A program made the translations under genes and the position numbers. The notes beneath the pieces are model-generated. The model saw only the letters and a list, made by a program, of their open reading frames with translations. It had not been told where the DNA came from and made no database searches. Below, one piece after another: positions 1-8,466 of a stretch of DNA of 64,000 nt (position 1 is the first letter of the stretch; every line of letters begins with the position of its first letter). Source of the stretch: Bacteroides sp. GM023 (GTDB lineage: Bacteria; Bacteroidota; Bacteroidia; Bacteroidales; Bacteroidaceae); NCBI RefSeq assembly GCF_014750685.1, contig NZ_JAAXGE010000003.1:558001-622000 (forward strand), in the 5' to 3' direction.

Positions 1-223
1 GCCTACCGTTGCCGCTATACCATGTATTGCAGTAAGTACATTCATCTGCTGTTATGTAACTACGAAAATTATTTCACTCATACCGGGCAGTAAATGGATA
101 ATAGGATAAGTATTTAAAAAGGCTGTTTTGGGTTTAAAAGGAAGACCCCGTTGGTTTAAAACCAACGGGGCGTTTCTTTTAAAGGAACGATGTCTTCCTT
201 TTAAACCAATAAAAAGACGCTTT
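1..223. other. Intergenic edge region, no gene seen
   Basis: I see no convincing gene here. Short reading frames on both strands are shadows or run into the 3' end of the leftward membrane-protein gene. The only notable content is the nested inverted repeat at 131-207, listed separately. Any gene beginning upstream of the window cannot be judged. Confidence 0.6.
131..207. repeat. Nested inverted repeats, cruciform-like; possible terminator
   Basis: A 15-bp arm at 131-145 is exactly complementary to 193-207. Enclosed between them is a perfect 12-bp-arm hairpin at 146-157/159-170 (CCCCGTTGGTTT and its complement) and a weaker inverted repeat at about 171-189. The figure lies 17 bp past the stop of the leftward gene at 224-1276, so the inner hairpin with a T-rich tract on the minus strand can serve as its terminator. 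The outer arms make it more elaborate than a simple terminator; a REP/MITE-like element is possible. Confidence 0.6.
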
Positions 224-1276
224 TTAGCCCTTCCCGGAAGTACCGCTCTCCAAAATACTAACGATAGAAAACAGGGTAAAACAGATTGCTCCAAGACCTG
301 CCAAAACACGTGCCGGAATGAAATAATCGGCATGTACTGTTGCTAATTCAAATACGAAAGCTGCAAGAAACAAACAAGCTAACGCTGTCAACACCGGAAT
401 CAGAGGGATGCGATTGGAGAGTTTGAATTCCTGACGCCATATTTTTGCCAAAAGAATAACTTTACTGGAAATACTGTAACACACTAAGCCAAGTCCTAGC
501 ATGATGTATCCGGTAGTACCGTTTGCGCTACCCGAATCGGCGAAGATTACAAAAAGCCCCCAAATAAAAGAGATGGATCCCATCAATAAAACAAGTTTCG
601 GCCATTGTGAACGCTCCTTTTCTGAATAAACATTGCGTACCTGGCGGGCAATAGTGGCTACCAGTGCTATAAGACTGGTGCAAATACACGCAAGGCCTAC
701 CATTACGTGGCCTGCTACAAAATAAGCCGGATGAACATGACTATTGGCTAATAAAACAAATGCCCATATCCATGCAGCCAAAGAAATAATGATTGCAACG
801 ATTTTCATTGCTCGTTCCTCTACTAAAGAAAATGCTCCTTCCGGAACTGTATTTCCTGTGCTCTTAGAATTTGAAGGAATTAAAGCAAAGCGGGTAGAAG
901 AGGTGGCAGCAGTAGCTACGCATCCTGTGATAAACCCTACGCCGGTTATTACGTGCCCCGCAACGAAAGCCGAAGAAGAAGTAGCGCCACTAAAGATACA
1001 TATTCCCCCGATAATTGTCACTATGGCTGCCAGATAACCAAGTATCGGAAGCCCATACTTTGCAGCCTGATTATAAGTATGTATGATTTGTCGGATAATA
1101 GTGGCTGCCGTACAAAACAGCGCAATACATATCATACCTAGTGAGAACACGACAGGGCCTGCCACAACACGGCTTCCTGCATCTCCGTAACCATAAATAA
1201 ATGCTCCGTATCCGAAGCAAAAAAGTGCCATCACCAAAGGGATTGCTCTGAATAAAATACTAATACCGTAATTCAT
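224..1276 (-). CDS. YhiM-like inner membrane protein (DUF2776)
   Basis: A polytopic inner-membrane protein of 350 residues, the same length as Escherichia coli YhiM as I recall it. It has about ten hydrophobic segments in a repeating pattern, each repeat carrying an FVAGHV-type motif (for example near residues 103, 187 and a variant near 321). The C-terminus (ARVLAGLGAICFTLFSIV) closely resembles the end of YhiM. In E. coli YhiM is linked to low-pH survival and indole transport; that role here is inference. It is a single gene on the minus strand, divergent from ileS, with a hairpin just past its stop. Confidence 0.8.
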   Translation of the reverse strand: MNYGISILFRAIPLVMALFCFGYGAFIYGYGDAGSRVVAGPVVFSLGMICIALFCTAATIIRQIIHTYNQAAKYGLPILGYLAAIVTIIGGICIFSGATSSSAFVAGHVITGVGFITGCVATAATSSTRFALIPSNSKSTGNTVPEGAFSLVEERAMKIVAIIISLAAWIWAFVLLANSHVHPAYFVAGHVMVGLACICTSLIALVATIARQVRNVYSEKERSQWPKLVLLMGSISFIWGLFVIFADSGSANGTTGYIMLGLGLVCYSISSKVILLAKIWRQEFKLSNRIPLIPVLTALACLFLAAFVFELATVHADYFIPARVLAGLGAICFTLFSIVSILESGTSGKG

Positions 1277-1386
1277 AAGTTAAGTGCTTTTAGGTTTTTC
1301 ACTAGAACAAGGATATATCCGTTTTGTTTAGGGCACAAGTGGTTTATAATCATTAACTTCACATGATTCTGATTAAAAGTCATTGC

Positions 1387-1422
1387 TTTTTGCTCAACTA
1401 AACAAATGTTTTTGTAAATTTG
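1387..1422 (+). promoter_or_regulatory. Bacteroides-type promoter of ileS
   Basis: A -33-like TTTTTG at 1387-1392 is followed 22 nt later by the -7 element TAAATTTG at 1415-1422, matching Bacteroides TTTG/TAnnTTTG. The start would fall about 60 nt upstream of the ileS ATG. No T-box-like structure is evident in the leader. Confidence 0.6.
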
Positions 1423-1488
1423 CACCCTTAAAAACGGGGATACCCCTCAAAGTGTAAATTGTAAAATAGTAAAATCGTAGATATAGCT

Positions 1489-4400
1489 ATGAGTAAGAGA
1501 TTTACTGAGTATTCGCAGTTTGACCTTTCGCAGGTGAACAAAGATGTGCTGAAGAAATGGGACGAAAACCAGGTTTTCGCCAAGAGTATGACAGAACGTG
1601 ACGGCTGCCCTTCATTCGTATTTTTTGAAGGACCACCCTCGGCTAATGGTATGCCGGGTATTCACCATGTAATGGCTCGTACTATTAAGGATATTTTCTG
1701 CCGTTACAAGACGATGAAAGGTTACCAGGTAAAGCGTAAAGCCGGATGGGATACGCACGGACTGCCTGTGGAACTAAGTGTGGAAAAAGCATTAGGTATC
1801 ACAAAGGAAGATATTGGTAAGAAAATCTCTGTTGCCGATTACAATGCAGCTTGCCGCAAAGACGTGATGAAATATACTAAAGAGTGGGAAGACCTGACTC
1901 ATCAGATGGGATATTGGGTGGATATGAAGCATCCTTATATCACATACGATAACCGTTATATTGAAACACTGTGGTGGTTGTTGAAGCAATTGCACAAAAA
2001 AGGACTATTATATAAAGGATATACTATCCAACCGTATTCTCCGGCTGCCGGAACAGGATTGAGCTCACACGAGTTGAATCAACCGGGTTGCTATCGTGAC
2101 GTAAAAGATACAACAGCCGTTGCCCAGTTCAAAATAAAGAACCCTAAACCGGAAATGACCGAGTGGGGTACTCCTTATTTCCTGGCTTGGACAACTACTC
2201 CCTGGACATTGCCTTCAAATACAGCGCTTTGTGTAGGACCGAAAATTGACTATGTTGCCGTACAGTCTTATAATGCTTATACCGGAGAACCGATTACGGT
2301 TGTCTTGGCAAAAGCTTTATTGAATGTACACTTCAATGCGAAAGCAGCAGATTTGAAACTGGAGGACTACAAGCAGGGTGATAAATTGATTCCGTTCAAG
2401 GTAATAGCTGAATATAAAGGCCCTGAGCTCGTAGGCATGGAATACGAACAGTTGATTCCTTGGGTGAAACCGGTTGAAGTATCCGAAGACGGAACTTGGA
2501 AAGCCAGTGATAAAGCCTTCCGCGTAATCTTGGGTGATTATGTAACTACGGAAGATGGTACAGGTATCGTTCACATTGCGCCGACCTTCGGTGCGGACGA
2601 TGCGAACGTGGCACGTGCCGCAGGAATCCCGTCACTGTTTATGATTAATAAGAAAGGTGAAACTCGCCCGATGGTAGACCTGACTGGTAAATTCTACCTG
2701 ATTGATGAACTGGACGAAGACTTTGTGAAGGAATGCGTTAATGTAGATAAATATAAAGAATATCAGGGCGCATGGGTGAAAAATGCCTATGATCCTCAAT
2801 TTATGGTTGATGGCAAATTTGATGAGAAAGCCGCACAGGCTGCCGAATCTTTGGATATTGCTATCGCTATGATGATGAAAACCAACAATCAGGCTTTCAA
2901 GATAGAGAAACATGTCCACAACTATCCGCATTGCTGGCGTACAGACAAACCGGTACTTTATTATCCGTTGGATAGCTGGTTTATCCGTTCTACTGCCTGC
3001 AAGGAACGTATGATGGAACTGAATAAAACCATCAACTGGAAACCGGAATCTACCGGAACAGGACGTTTCGGAAAGTGGCTGGAAAATCTGAATGACTGGA
3101 ACCTGAGCCGTTCCCGTTATTGGGGTACTCCGTTGCCAATCTGGCGTACGGAAGATAACTCTGATGAGATATGTATCGAGTCTGTAGAAGAGCTTTATAA
3201 TGAGATAGAGAAATCGGTAGCTGCCGGATTTATGAAATCCAATCCATACAAGGATAAAGGTTTTGTTCCGGGCGAATATACCGAAGGAAACTATGATAAG
3301 ATTGATCTCCACCGTCCCTATGTAGACGATATTGTATTGGTATCGAAAGACGGTCAGCCAATGAAGCGTGAATCCGACTTGATTGACGTTTGGTTCGATT
3401 CAGGCGCTATGCCATATGCGCAGATTCATTATCCGTTTGAGAATAAGGAAATGTTGGATAACCGTGAGGTATATCCGGCCGACTTTATCGCAGAAGGAGT
3501 GGATCAGACACGTGGTTGGTTCTTTACGTTGCATGCTATTGCCACTATGGTATTTGATAGTGTGTCATATAAAGCTGTAATCTCCAACGGACTGGTGCTT
3601 GACAAGAATGGCAACAAAATGTCCAAGCGTTTGAATAACGCTGTCGATCCGTTTACTACGATTGAAAAGTATGGTTCAGACCCGTTGCGTTGGTATATGA
3701 TTACCAACTCTTCTCCGTGGGATAACTTGAAATTTGACGTTGAAGGAGTGGAAGAAGTTCGCCGTAAGTTCTTCGGTACTTTATATAATACTTATTCGTT
3801 CTTCGCGCTTTATGCTAATGTAGACGGATTTGAATACAAAGAAGCTGATGTCCCGATGGCGGAACGCCCGGAAATCGACCGTTGGATTCTGTCTGTATTG
3901 AATACATTGATTAAAGAGGTAGATACTTGCTATAATGAATATGAGCCGACAAAGGCAGGTCGTCTGATTTCTGACTTTGTGAACGATAATTTGTCTAACT
4001 GGTACGTTCGCCTGAACCGTAAACGTTTCTGGGGCGGTGAATTTACACAGGATAAATTGTCGGCATACCAGACACTGTACACCTGTCTTGAAACAGTTGC
4101 CAAATTAATGTCTCCCATATCTCCGTTCTATGCAGACCGGTTGTATACAGACTTGATTGTTGCAACTGGGCGTGATAACGTGGTTTCAGTCCACTTGGCT
4201 AAATTCCCGGAATGTCAGGAAAATATAATTGACAAGGAATTGGAAGCCCGTATGCAGATGGCGCAAGATGTGACGTCTATGGTATTGGCATTGCGCCGTA
4301 AAGTGAATATCAAGGTTCGCCAACCGCTGCAATGTATCATGGTTCCGGTAGTAGATGAGGAGCAGAAAGCTCATATCGAAGCTGTGAAGAATTTGATTAT

Positions 4401-4977
4401 GAATGAAGTAAATGTCAAAGAAGTCAAGTTCGTAGATGGTGCAGCCGGTGTATTGGTGAAGAAAGTGAAGTGTGACTTTAAGAAGCTTGGACCGAAGTTT
4501 GGAAAACAAATGAAAGCGGTGGCCGCTGCTGTTGCGGAAATGTCACAGGAAGCAATTGCCGAACTGGAAAAGAACGGAAAATATACATTGAATCTGGATG
4601 GAGCGGAAGCTGTCATCGAAGCGGCGGATGTGGAAATCTTCAGTGAAGATATTCCGGGATGGCTGGTTGCCAACGAAGGTAAGCTGACTGTTGCGCTTGA
4701 AGTGACTGTTACCGAAGAGTTGCGCCGTGAAGGTATTGCCCGTGAATTGGTGAATCGTATCCAAAATATACGTAAATCAAGCGGTTTCGAGATTACAGAC
4801 AAAATAAAAATAACAATCTCGAAAAATACGCAAACAGATGATGCGGTAAAGGAATATAATACTTATATTTGTAACCAGGTTTTAGGCACATCTTTGGAAC
4901 TTGTAGATGAGGTGAAAGACGCTACAGAGCTCAACTTCGATGATTTCTCACTGTTCGTGAATGTGATAAAAGACTAA
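1489..4977 (+). CDS. ileS: Isoleucyl-tRNA synthetase
   Basis: Charges tRNA-Ile with isoleucine in the cytoplasm. The protein has 1162 residues, longer than the roughly 940 of E. coli IleRS and fitting the larger, eukaryote-like class found in Bacteroidetes. The class I signatures are present: the HIGH-type motif GIHH at residues 57-60 within a PSANGMPG context, and KMSKR at about residue 711. The large CP1 editing insertion lies between them, followed by an anticodon-binding domain. The large class is often less sensitive to mupirocin; that is family knowledge, not shown here. The next gene starts 35 nt downstream and may be co-transcribed. Confidence 0.97.
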   Translation: MSKRFTEYSQFDLSQVNKDVLKKWDENQVFAKSMTERDGCPSFVFFEGPPSANGMPGIHHVMARTIKDIFCRYKTMKGYQVKRKAGWDTHGLPVELSVEKALGITKEDIGKKISVADYNAACRKDVMKYTKEWEDLTHQMGYWVDMKHPYITYDNRYIETLWWLLKQLHKKGLLYKGYTIQPYSPAAGTGLSSHELNQPGCYRDVKDTTAVAQFKIKNPKPEMTEWGTPYFLAWTTTPWTLPSNTALCVGPKIDYVAVQSYNAYTGEPITVVLAKALLNVHFNAKAADLKLEDYKQGDKLIPFKVIAEYKGPELVGMEYEQLIPWVKPVEVSEDGTWKASDKAFRVILGDYVTTEDGTGIVHIAPTFGADDANVARAAGIPSLFMINKKGETRPMVDLTGKFYLIDELDEDFVKECVNVDKYKEYQGAWVKNAYDPQFMVDGKFDEKAAQAAESLDIAIAMMMKTNNQAFKIEKHVHNYPHCWRTDKPVLYYPLDSWFIRSTACKERMMELNKTINWKPESTGTGRFGKWLENLNDWNLSRSRYWGTPLPIWRTEDNSDEICIESVEELYNEIEKSVAAGFMKSNPYKDKGFVPGEYTEGNYDKIDLHRPYVDDIVLVSKDGQPMKRESDLIDVWFDSGAMPYAQIHYPFENKEMLDNREVYPADFIAEGVDQTRGWFFTLHAIATMVFDSVSYKAVISNGLVLDKNGNKMSKRLNNAVDPFTTIEKYGSDPLRWYMITNSSPWDNLKFDVEGVEEVRRKFFGTLYNTYSFFALYANVDGFEYKEADVPMAERPEIDRWILSVLNTLIKEVDTCYNEYEPTKAGRLISDFVNDNLSNWYVRLNRKRFWGGEFTQDKLSAYQTLYTCLETVAKLMSPISPFYADRLYTDLIVATGRDNVVSVHLAKFPECQENIIDKELEARMQMAQDVTSMVLALRRKVNIKVRQPLQCIMVPVVDEEQKAHIEAVKNLIMNEVNVKEVKFVDGAAGVLVKKVKCDFKKLGPKFGKQMKAVAAAVAEMSQEAIAELEKNGKYTLNLDGAEAVIEAADVEIFSEDIPGWLVANEGKLTVALEVTVTEELRREGIARELVNRIQNIRKSSGFEITDKIKITISKNTQTDDAVKEYNTYICNQVLGTSLELVDEVKDATELNFDDFSLFVNVIKD

Positions 4978-5012
4978 TACTATATTGATTAACCTTTTAA
5001 AATTGTAAGATT

Positions 5013-5393
5013 ATGGCAGAAAAGACTAGATACTCAGATGCGGAACTCGAAGAATTCCGTGCCATCATAATGGAGAAACTGGAATTGGCACAACGTGACT
5101 ATGAACAGTTGAAGAGGAGTCTGATGGGATTGGACGGTAATGATACCGACGATACATCTCCTACATACAAAGTGTTGGAAGAAGGAGCTAATACGCTTTC
5201 CAAAGAAGAAACTACCCGCCTGGCACAACGCCAGTTGAAGTTTATTCAGGGATTGCAAGCTGCTTTGATACGTATTGAGAATAAAACGTATGGCATTTGC
5301 CGTGAAACGGGAAAGTTGATTCCGGTAGAGCGTTTGCGTGCTGTTCCTCATGCCACTTTGAGTATTGAGGCAAAAAACAGTGGTAAAAAATAA
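5013..5393 (+). CDS. DksA/TraR-family protein lacking the zinc cysteines
   Basis: A 126-residue protein with an N-terminal coiled-coil-forming helical half and a C-terminal half reading YGICRETGKLIPVERL, clearly related to the DksA/TraR zinc-finger end. DksA binds the RNA polymerase secondary channel and modulates stringent-response transcription. Only one of the usual four cysteines is left (Cys in GIC); the second of the first pair is Thr and the second pair is replaced around PHATLSI. It is therefore likely a zinc-free paralogue, as known for some cysteine-poor DksA variants. It lies between ileS and lspA in the same direction. Confidence 0.85.
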   Translation: MAEKTRYSDAELEEFRAIIMEKLELAQRDYEQLKRSLMGLDGNDTDDTSPTYKVLEEGANTLSKEETTRLAQRQLKFIQGLQAALIRIENKTYGICRETGKLIPVERLRAVPHATLSIEAKNSGKK

Positions 5394-5417
5394 TAGATAG
5401 CTACATAAGCTACGGGT

Positions 5418-5469
5418 AACGAGCTACAAGTAGCTGCGCAAAGTTTACGCACGGCACTTGTAGCTCGTT
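5418..5469 (+). terminator. Long hairpin between dksA-like gene and lspA
   Basis: Arms of 14 bp (AACGAGCTACAAGT at 5418-5431, its complement at 5456-5469) enclose a second near-perfect stem (TGCGCAAA/TTTACGCA). A T-rich tail follows (TGTTTAATTT). It can act as terminator or processing signal just upstream of lspA; a copy of part of the left arm (GCTACATAAGCTAC) precedes it. Confidence 0.6.
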
Positions 5470-5491
5470 ATGTTTAATTTATAATGAACAC

Positions 5492-6148
5492 ATGAAGAAA
5501 CTATTCACGAAGGGGAGAATTGCTCTCATCGTTATCTTTTCCGTATTAATTATTGACCAGGTCATTAAAATCTGGATTAAAACAAACATGTACTGGCACC
5601 AGAGTAACCGTGTGACAGATTGGTTTTATATCTATTTCACCGAAAACAACGGGATGGCTTTTGGTATGGAAATCTTTGGTAAGTTATTCCTCACCACATT
5701 CCGTATTGTCGCTGTGGCGTTGATAGGCTGGTATCTTTATAAAATAGTGAAGAAAGGCTTTAAAACCGGATACATTGTTTGTGTAGCTTTGATTCTGACC
5801 GGTGCATTGGGAAATATTATCGACAGTGTATTCTATGGAGTCATTTTCAATGAAAGCACTCATTCGCAGATTGCGACTTTCATGCCCGAAGGTGGGGGAT
5901 ATTCTACCTGGTTTTACGGTAAAGTGGTGGATATGTTTTATTTTCCCATTATAGATACGAACTGGCCTACATGGATGCCGTTTGTAGGCGGGGAACATTT
6001 TATATTCTTCAGTCCGATCTTTAATTTTGCCGATGCTGCCATCAGTTGTGGTATCATTGCTTTGTTGCTCTTTTATAGTAAATATCTGAATGAATCATAT
6101 CATTCGCTGGATAAAGATAAAAAGGAAGAAAGTGCGAATCATGAATAA
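5492..6148 (+). CDS. lspA: Lipoprotein signal peptidase II
   Basis: Integral membrane aspartyl protease that removes signal peptides from prolipoproteins at the lipobox cysteine. It has four hydrophobic segments. Family motifs are present: DQVIK near residue 22, NNGMAFG near 51, and FNFADAAIS near 176, the two Asp residues being catalytic. At 218 residues it is longer than the 160-170 of proteobacterial enzymes because of a loop insertion around residues 115-165, common in Bacteroidetes. The stop overlaps the start of the next gene, itself a lipoprotein, so the two are probably translationally coupled. Confidence 0.96.
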   Translation: MKKLFTKGRIALIVIFSVLIIDQVIKIWIKTNMYWHQSNRVTDWFYIYFTENNGMAFGMEIFGKLFLTTFRIVAVALIGWYLYKIVKKGFKTGYIVCVALILTGALGNIIDSVFYGVIFNESTHSQIATFMPEGGGYSTWFYGKVVDMFYFPIIDTNWPTWMPFVGGEHFIFFSPIFNFADAAISCGIIALLLFYSKYLNESYHSLDKDKKEESANHE

Positions 6149-7217
6149 TAAATTTCGGTTTCATCTGTGTCTTGTCTGCATGCTTGCTTTTGCAGTAGCC
6201 GGGTGCAAAGTGAAAAGGCCCAGTGATGTTATCTCTGAATCGAAGATGGAGAATCTGCTGTATGATTATCATTTGGCAAAATCCATGGGAGATAACTTGC
6301 CTTATAGTGAAAACTATAAGAAAGCGCTGTATGTGGATGCCGTTTTTAAGAAATACGGGACTACACAGGCTGCATTCGACTCGTCTATGGTTTGGTATAC
6401 ACGTAACACAGAAGTGCTATCGAAAATTTATGAAAAGGTAAGAAAGCGTTTGAAAGACGAACAGGAACTTGTTGGTGACCTGATAGCCAAACGTGACAAG
6501 AAGCCGAAAATGACTAAACAAGGTGACAGCATCGACGTTTGGCCATGGCAGCGCATGGTGCGTATGACCGGTGAAATGATGAATAATCAGTATATATTTA
6601 CTTTGCCGACCGATTCTAATTATAAAGATCGGGATACTTTGGTGTGGGAAGTGAGATATCGTTTCCTCGAACCGATGCTTGCCGATTCTTTGAGATTTGT
6701 AACTATGGCGATGCAGGTGATATACGAAAAAGATACAATCAACTGTTGGGAGACAGTGACCGAACCGGGTGTTCAGCAGATTCGTCTTTTTGCAGATACA
6801 TTGGGACAGATGAAGGAGATAAAAGGTTTCATTTATTATCCGGTGGAAAATCAGCAGAAGGTAGGCACATTATTGGCCGATCGTTTTTCAATGATCCGCT
6901 ACCATTGTACGGATACGCTTGCTTTCGCTGTCCGTGATTCGTTGAATAAGATAGAAGCTTTGCGGGTGGATTCTTTGAAAAAACTTGCTGATAAAGAAAA
7001 AGTTGATTCACTACAGAAAGTGGTAGAAGAAAATAAAGAAGATGCCCAACGTCTGACACCGGAAGAAATGAACCGTCGTCGCTCGGGAACCCAGCGTGAG
7101 AAGAAACCGGAGCAGATTGAGGTAGAGCAGCATATCCAGCAAGAAAGGATAGACCAAAGAAGAGAACGGCAGATGAACCAGCGTAAGCAGCAACAGCAAA
7201 GACGTCAAACCCGTTAG
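6141..7217 (+). CDS. DUF4296-type lipoprotein
   Basis: A predicted lipoprotein of 358 residues. The start at 6141 was chosen because it overlaps the lspA stop and puts a signal peptide with lipobox AVAGC directly at the N-terminus; an in-frame upstream ATG would bury the signal. The segment after the cysteine (residues 20-105) matches the DUF4296 pattern of Bacteroidetes lipoproteins. The C-terminal 80 residues are highly charged and rich in Gln, Arg and Glu, suggesting a flexible or coiled tail. Function unknown. Confidence 0.8.
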   Translation: MNNKFRFHLCLVCMLAFAVAGCKVKRPSDVISESKMENLLYDYHLAKSMGDNLPYSENYKKALYVDAVFKKYGTTQAAFDSSMVWYTRNTEVLSKIYEKVRKRLKDEQELVGDLIAKRDKKPKMTKQGDSIDVWPWQRMVRMTGEMMNNQYIFTLPTDSNYKDRDTLVWEVRYRFLEPMLADSLRFVTMAMQVIYEKDTINCWETVTEPGVQQIRLFADTLGQMKEIKGFIYYPVENQQKVGTLLADRFSMIRYHCTDTLAFAVRDSLNKIEALRVDSLKKLADKEKVDSLQKVVEENKEDAQRLTPEEMNRRRSGTQREKKPEQIEVEQHIQQERIDQRRERQMNQRKQQQQRRQTR

Positions 7218-7222
7218 GCATT

Positions 7223-7609
7223 ATGAAACGATTTGCATCGCATTATTTGCTGATACCTGATGTGGGATTTATGAAACAGCAGGTGGTAGAGATTAATGAC
7301 GAAGGAATTACGCAAAGTATATTTCCATTGACTGAAGAAATAGAGTCGGTTGAATGGATGCCGGGAGTTATCGTTTTGTTTTCTGCACGTCAGATGGAAG
7401 AAATAAAAAACACTGGGATGATTTTAAAAAATATCCCAGTGTTTCAATCTAATCTTCCCATTGTTTCCAATCAATCTTCTCAATATTTAAGTGAGCTTCT
7501 TGATGAGTCCCAAGGGAGAGGAGAAGCGTTGCTTCCTTATTTGTTCTATCCCTTTGATTTTATTTCCATGCAGCCTGTCGACGGAACTCGGCACAGATTA
7601 CTGCGGTAG
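7223..7609 (+). CDS. Conserved hypothetical protein, 128 aa
   Basis: Starts 5 nt after the preceding lipoprotein gene, so it belongs to the lspA operon. The 128-residue product is soluble, with alternating hydrophobic strands and no motif I recognise. Its 3' end overlaps the convergent methyltransferase gene by 50 nt. The coding sequence contains a perfect 12-bp-arm hairpin at 7408-7419/7433-7444. Function cannot be assigned from the sequence. Confidence 0.65.
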   Translation: MKRFASHYLLIPDVGFMKQQVVEINDEGITQSIFPLTEEIESVEWMPGVIVLFSARQMEEIKNTGMILKNIPVFQSNLPIVSNQSSQYLSELLDESQGRGEALLPYLFYPFDFISMQPVDGTRHRLLR

Positions 7610-8324
7610 CGATGGCTACATTGAGTGATTCGGAAGTTTCCTGCCCCTGTGGATAATTGGGGATATAAAGTTTTCTATTGATTAGTGCTTCCACCTCTTT
7701 TCCTATTCCGTTTCCTTCATTTCCCATAACGATCAATCCGTTGGCAGACAGTGGCTGCTCGTACATGTTTTTTCCATCCAGGAAAGTTCCGAATACTGGA
7801 GCGTCTCCAAGTGAGCGGATAAAATCGGGAAGAGAAGTATAATGTACCTTTACCCGCGCGATTCCACCCATGGTGGCTTGTACGGTTTTAGGGTTATATA
7901 CATCTACCGTATTCTGTGAACAGATAATATGCTCGATACCGAACCAATCGGCTAATCGGATAATAGTCCCCAAATTTCCGGGATCCTGAACATCGTCCAG
8001 TGCCAGGCAAAGAGACTGGTGTACAACTTCCGGATTTAAAGTATAGTGGGGTTGTTCAAAAACAGCGAGTACCTGTTGGGGAGTTTTTAGCAAGCTGGCT
8101 CGTGAGAGTTCTTCCTGTGAAACTTCTGCGATTTCATTTGCATGAATATCGGGATGTTTTTGAAGCCATACTGAAGTAGCGGCCAAAAAACGACAAGGAA
8201 AATGTTCAAGTAAATCACCTACCAGTTTGGGACCTTCGGCAAGAAATACCCGTTCTTCTTTACGTGTTTTCTTCTGTTCCAGCGAGTGGATATACTTTAT
8301 TTTGTTTTTACTTAATGATGCCAT
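7560..8324 (-). CDS. TrmH/SpoU-family RNA 2'-O-methyltransferase
   Basis: A SPOUT-class methyltransferase of 254 residues, expected to 2'-O-methylate rRNA or tRNA using S-adenosylmethionine. An N-terminal substrate-binding domain (about residues 8-95) precedes the knotted catalytic domain with motif 1 DDVQDPGNLGTIIR, motif 2 around IVMGNEGNGI and motif 3 near IPNYPQGQETSESLNVAIA. The ATG at 8324 is preferred over an in-frame codon 21 nt upstream because it starts the conserved ASLSKNKIKY segment. A minus-strand TAGCTTTG lies at 8343-8350. It overlaps the convergent upstream gene. Confidence 0.9.
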   Translation of the reverse strand: MASLSKNKIKYIHSLEQKKTRKEERVFLAEGPKLVGDLLEHFPCRFLAATSVWLQKHPDIHANEIAEVSQEELSRASLLKTPQQVLAVFEQPHYTLNPEVVHQSLCLALDDVQDPGNLGTIIRLADWFGIEHIICSQNTVDVYNPKTVQATMGGIARVKVHYTSLPDFIRSLGDAPVFGTFLDGKNMYEQPLSANGLIVMGNEGNGIGKEVEALINRKLYIPNYPQGQETSESLNVAIATAVICAEFRRQAAWK

Positions 8325-8342
8325 ATATTTGATATTCTTTTG

Positions 8343-8431
8343 CAAAGCTATAAAGATATTTCCAATCTATCCTTACTTTCCCCTCTTTTTCTTAATTTAT
8401 TTTCCCCATCGGAAAATATAAATTATCTTTG
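8343..8431. promoter_or_regulatory. Divergent promoter region, methyltransferase / tamL
   Basis: CAAAGCTA at 8343-8350 reads TAGCTTTG on the minus strand, upstream of the methyltransferase start. TATCTTTG at 8424-8431 on the plus strand lies 35 nt before the tamL ATG. Both fit the -7 consensus TAnnTTTG; neither has a clear -33 TTTG. Confidence 0.5.
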
Positions 8432-8466
8432 TAATCGCATTTTTATGCTATCGATGTAGAAACTGT

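Noticed and set aside
4371..4802. Minus-strand 143-codon frame inside ileS
   Set aside because: Shadow of the ileS coding sequence with unnatural Ser/Thr-rich composition.
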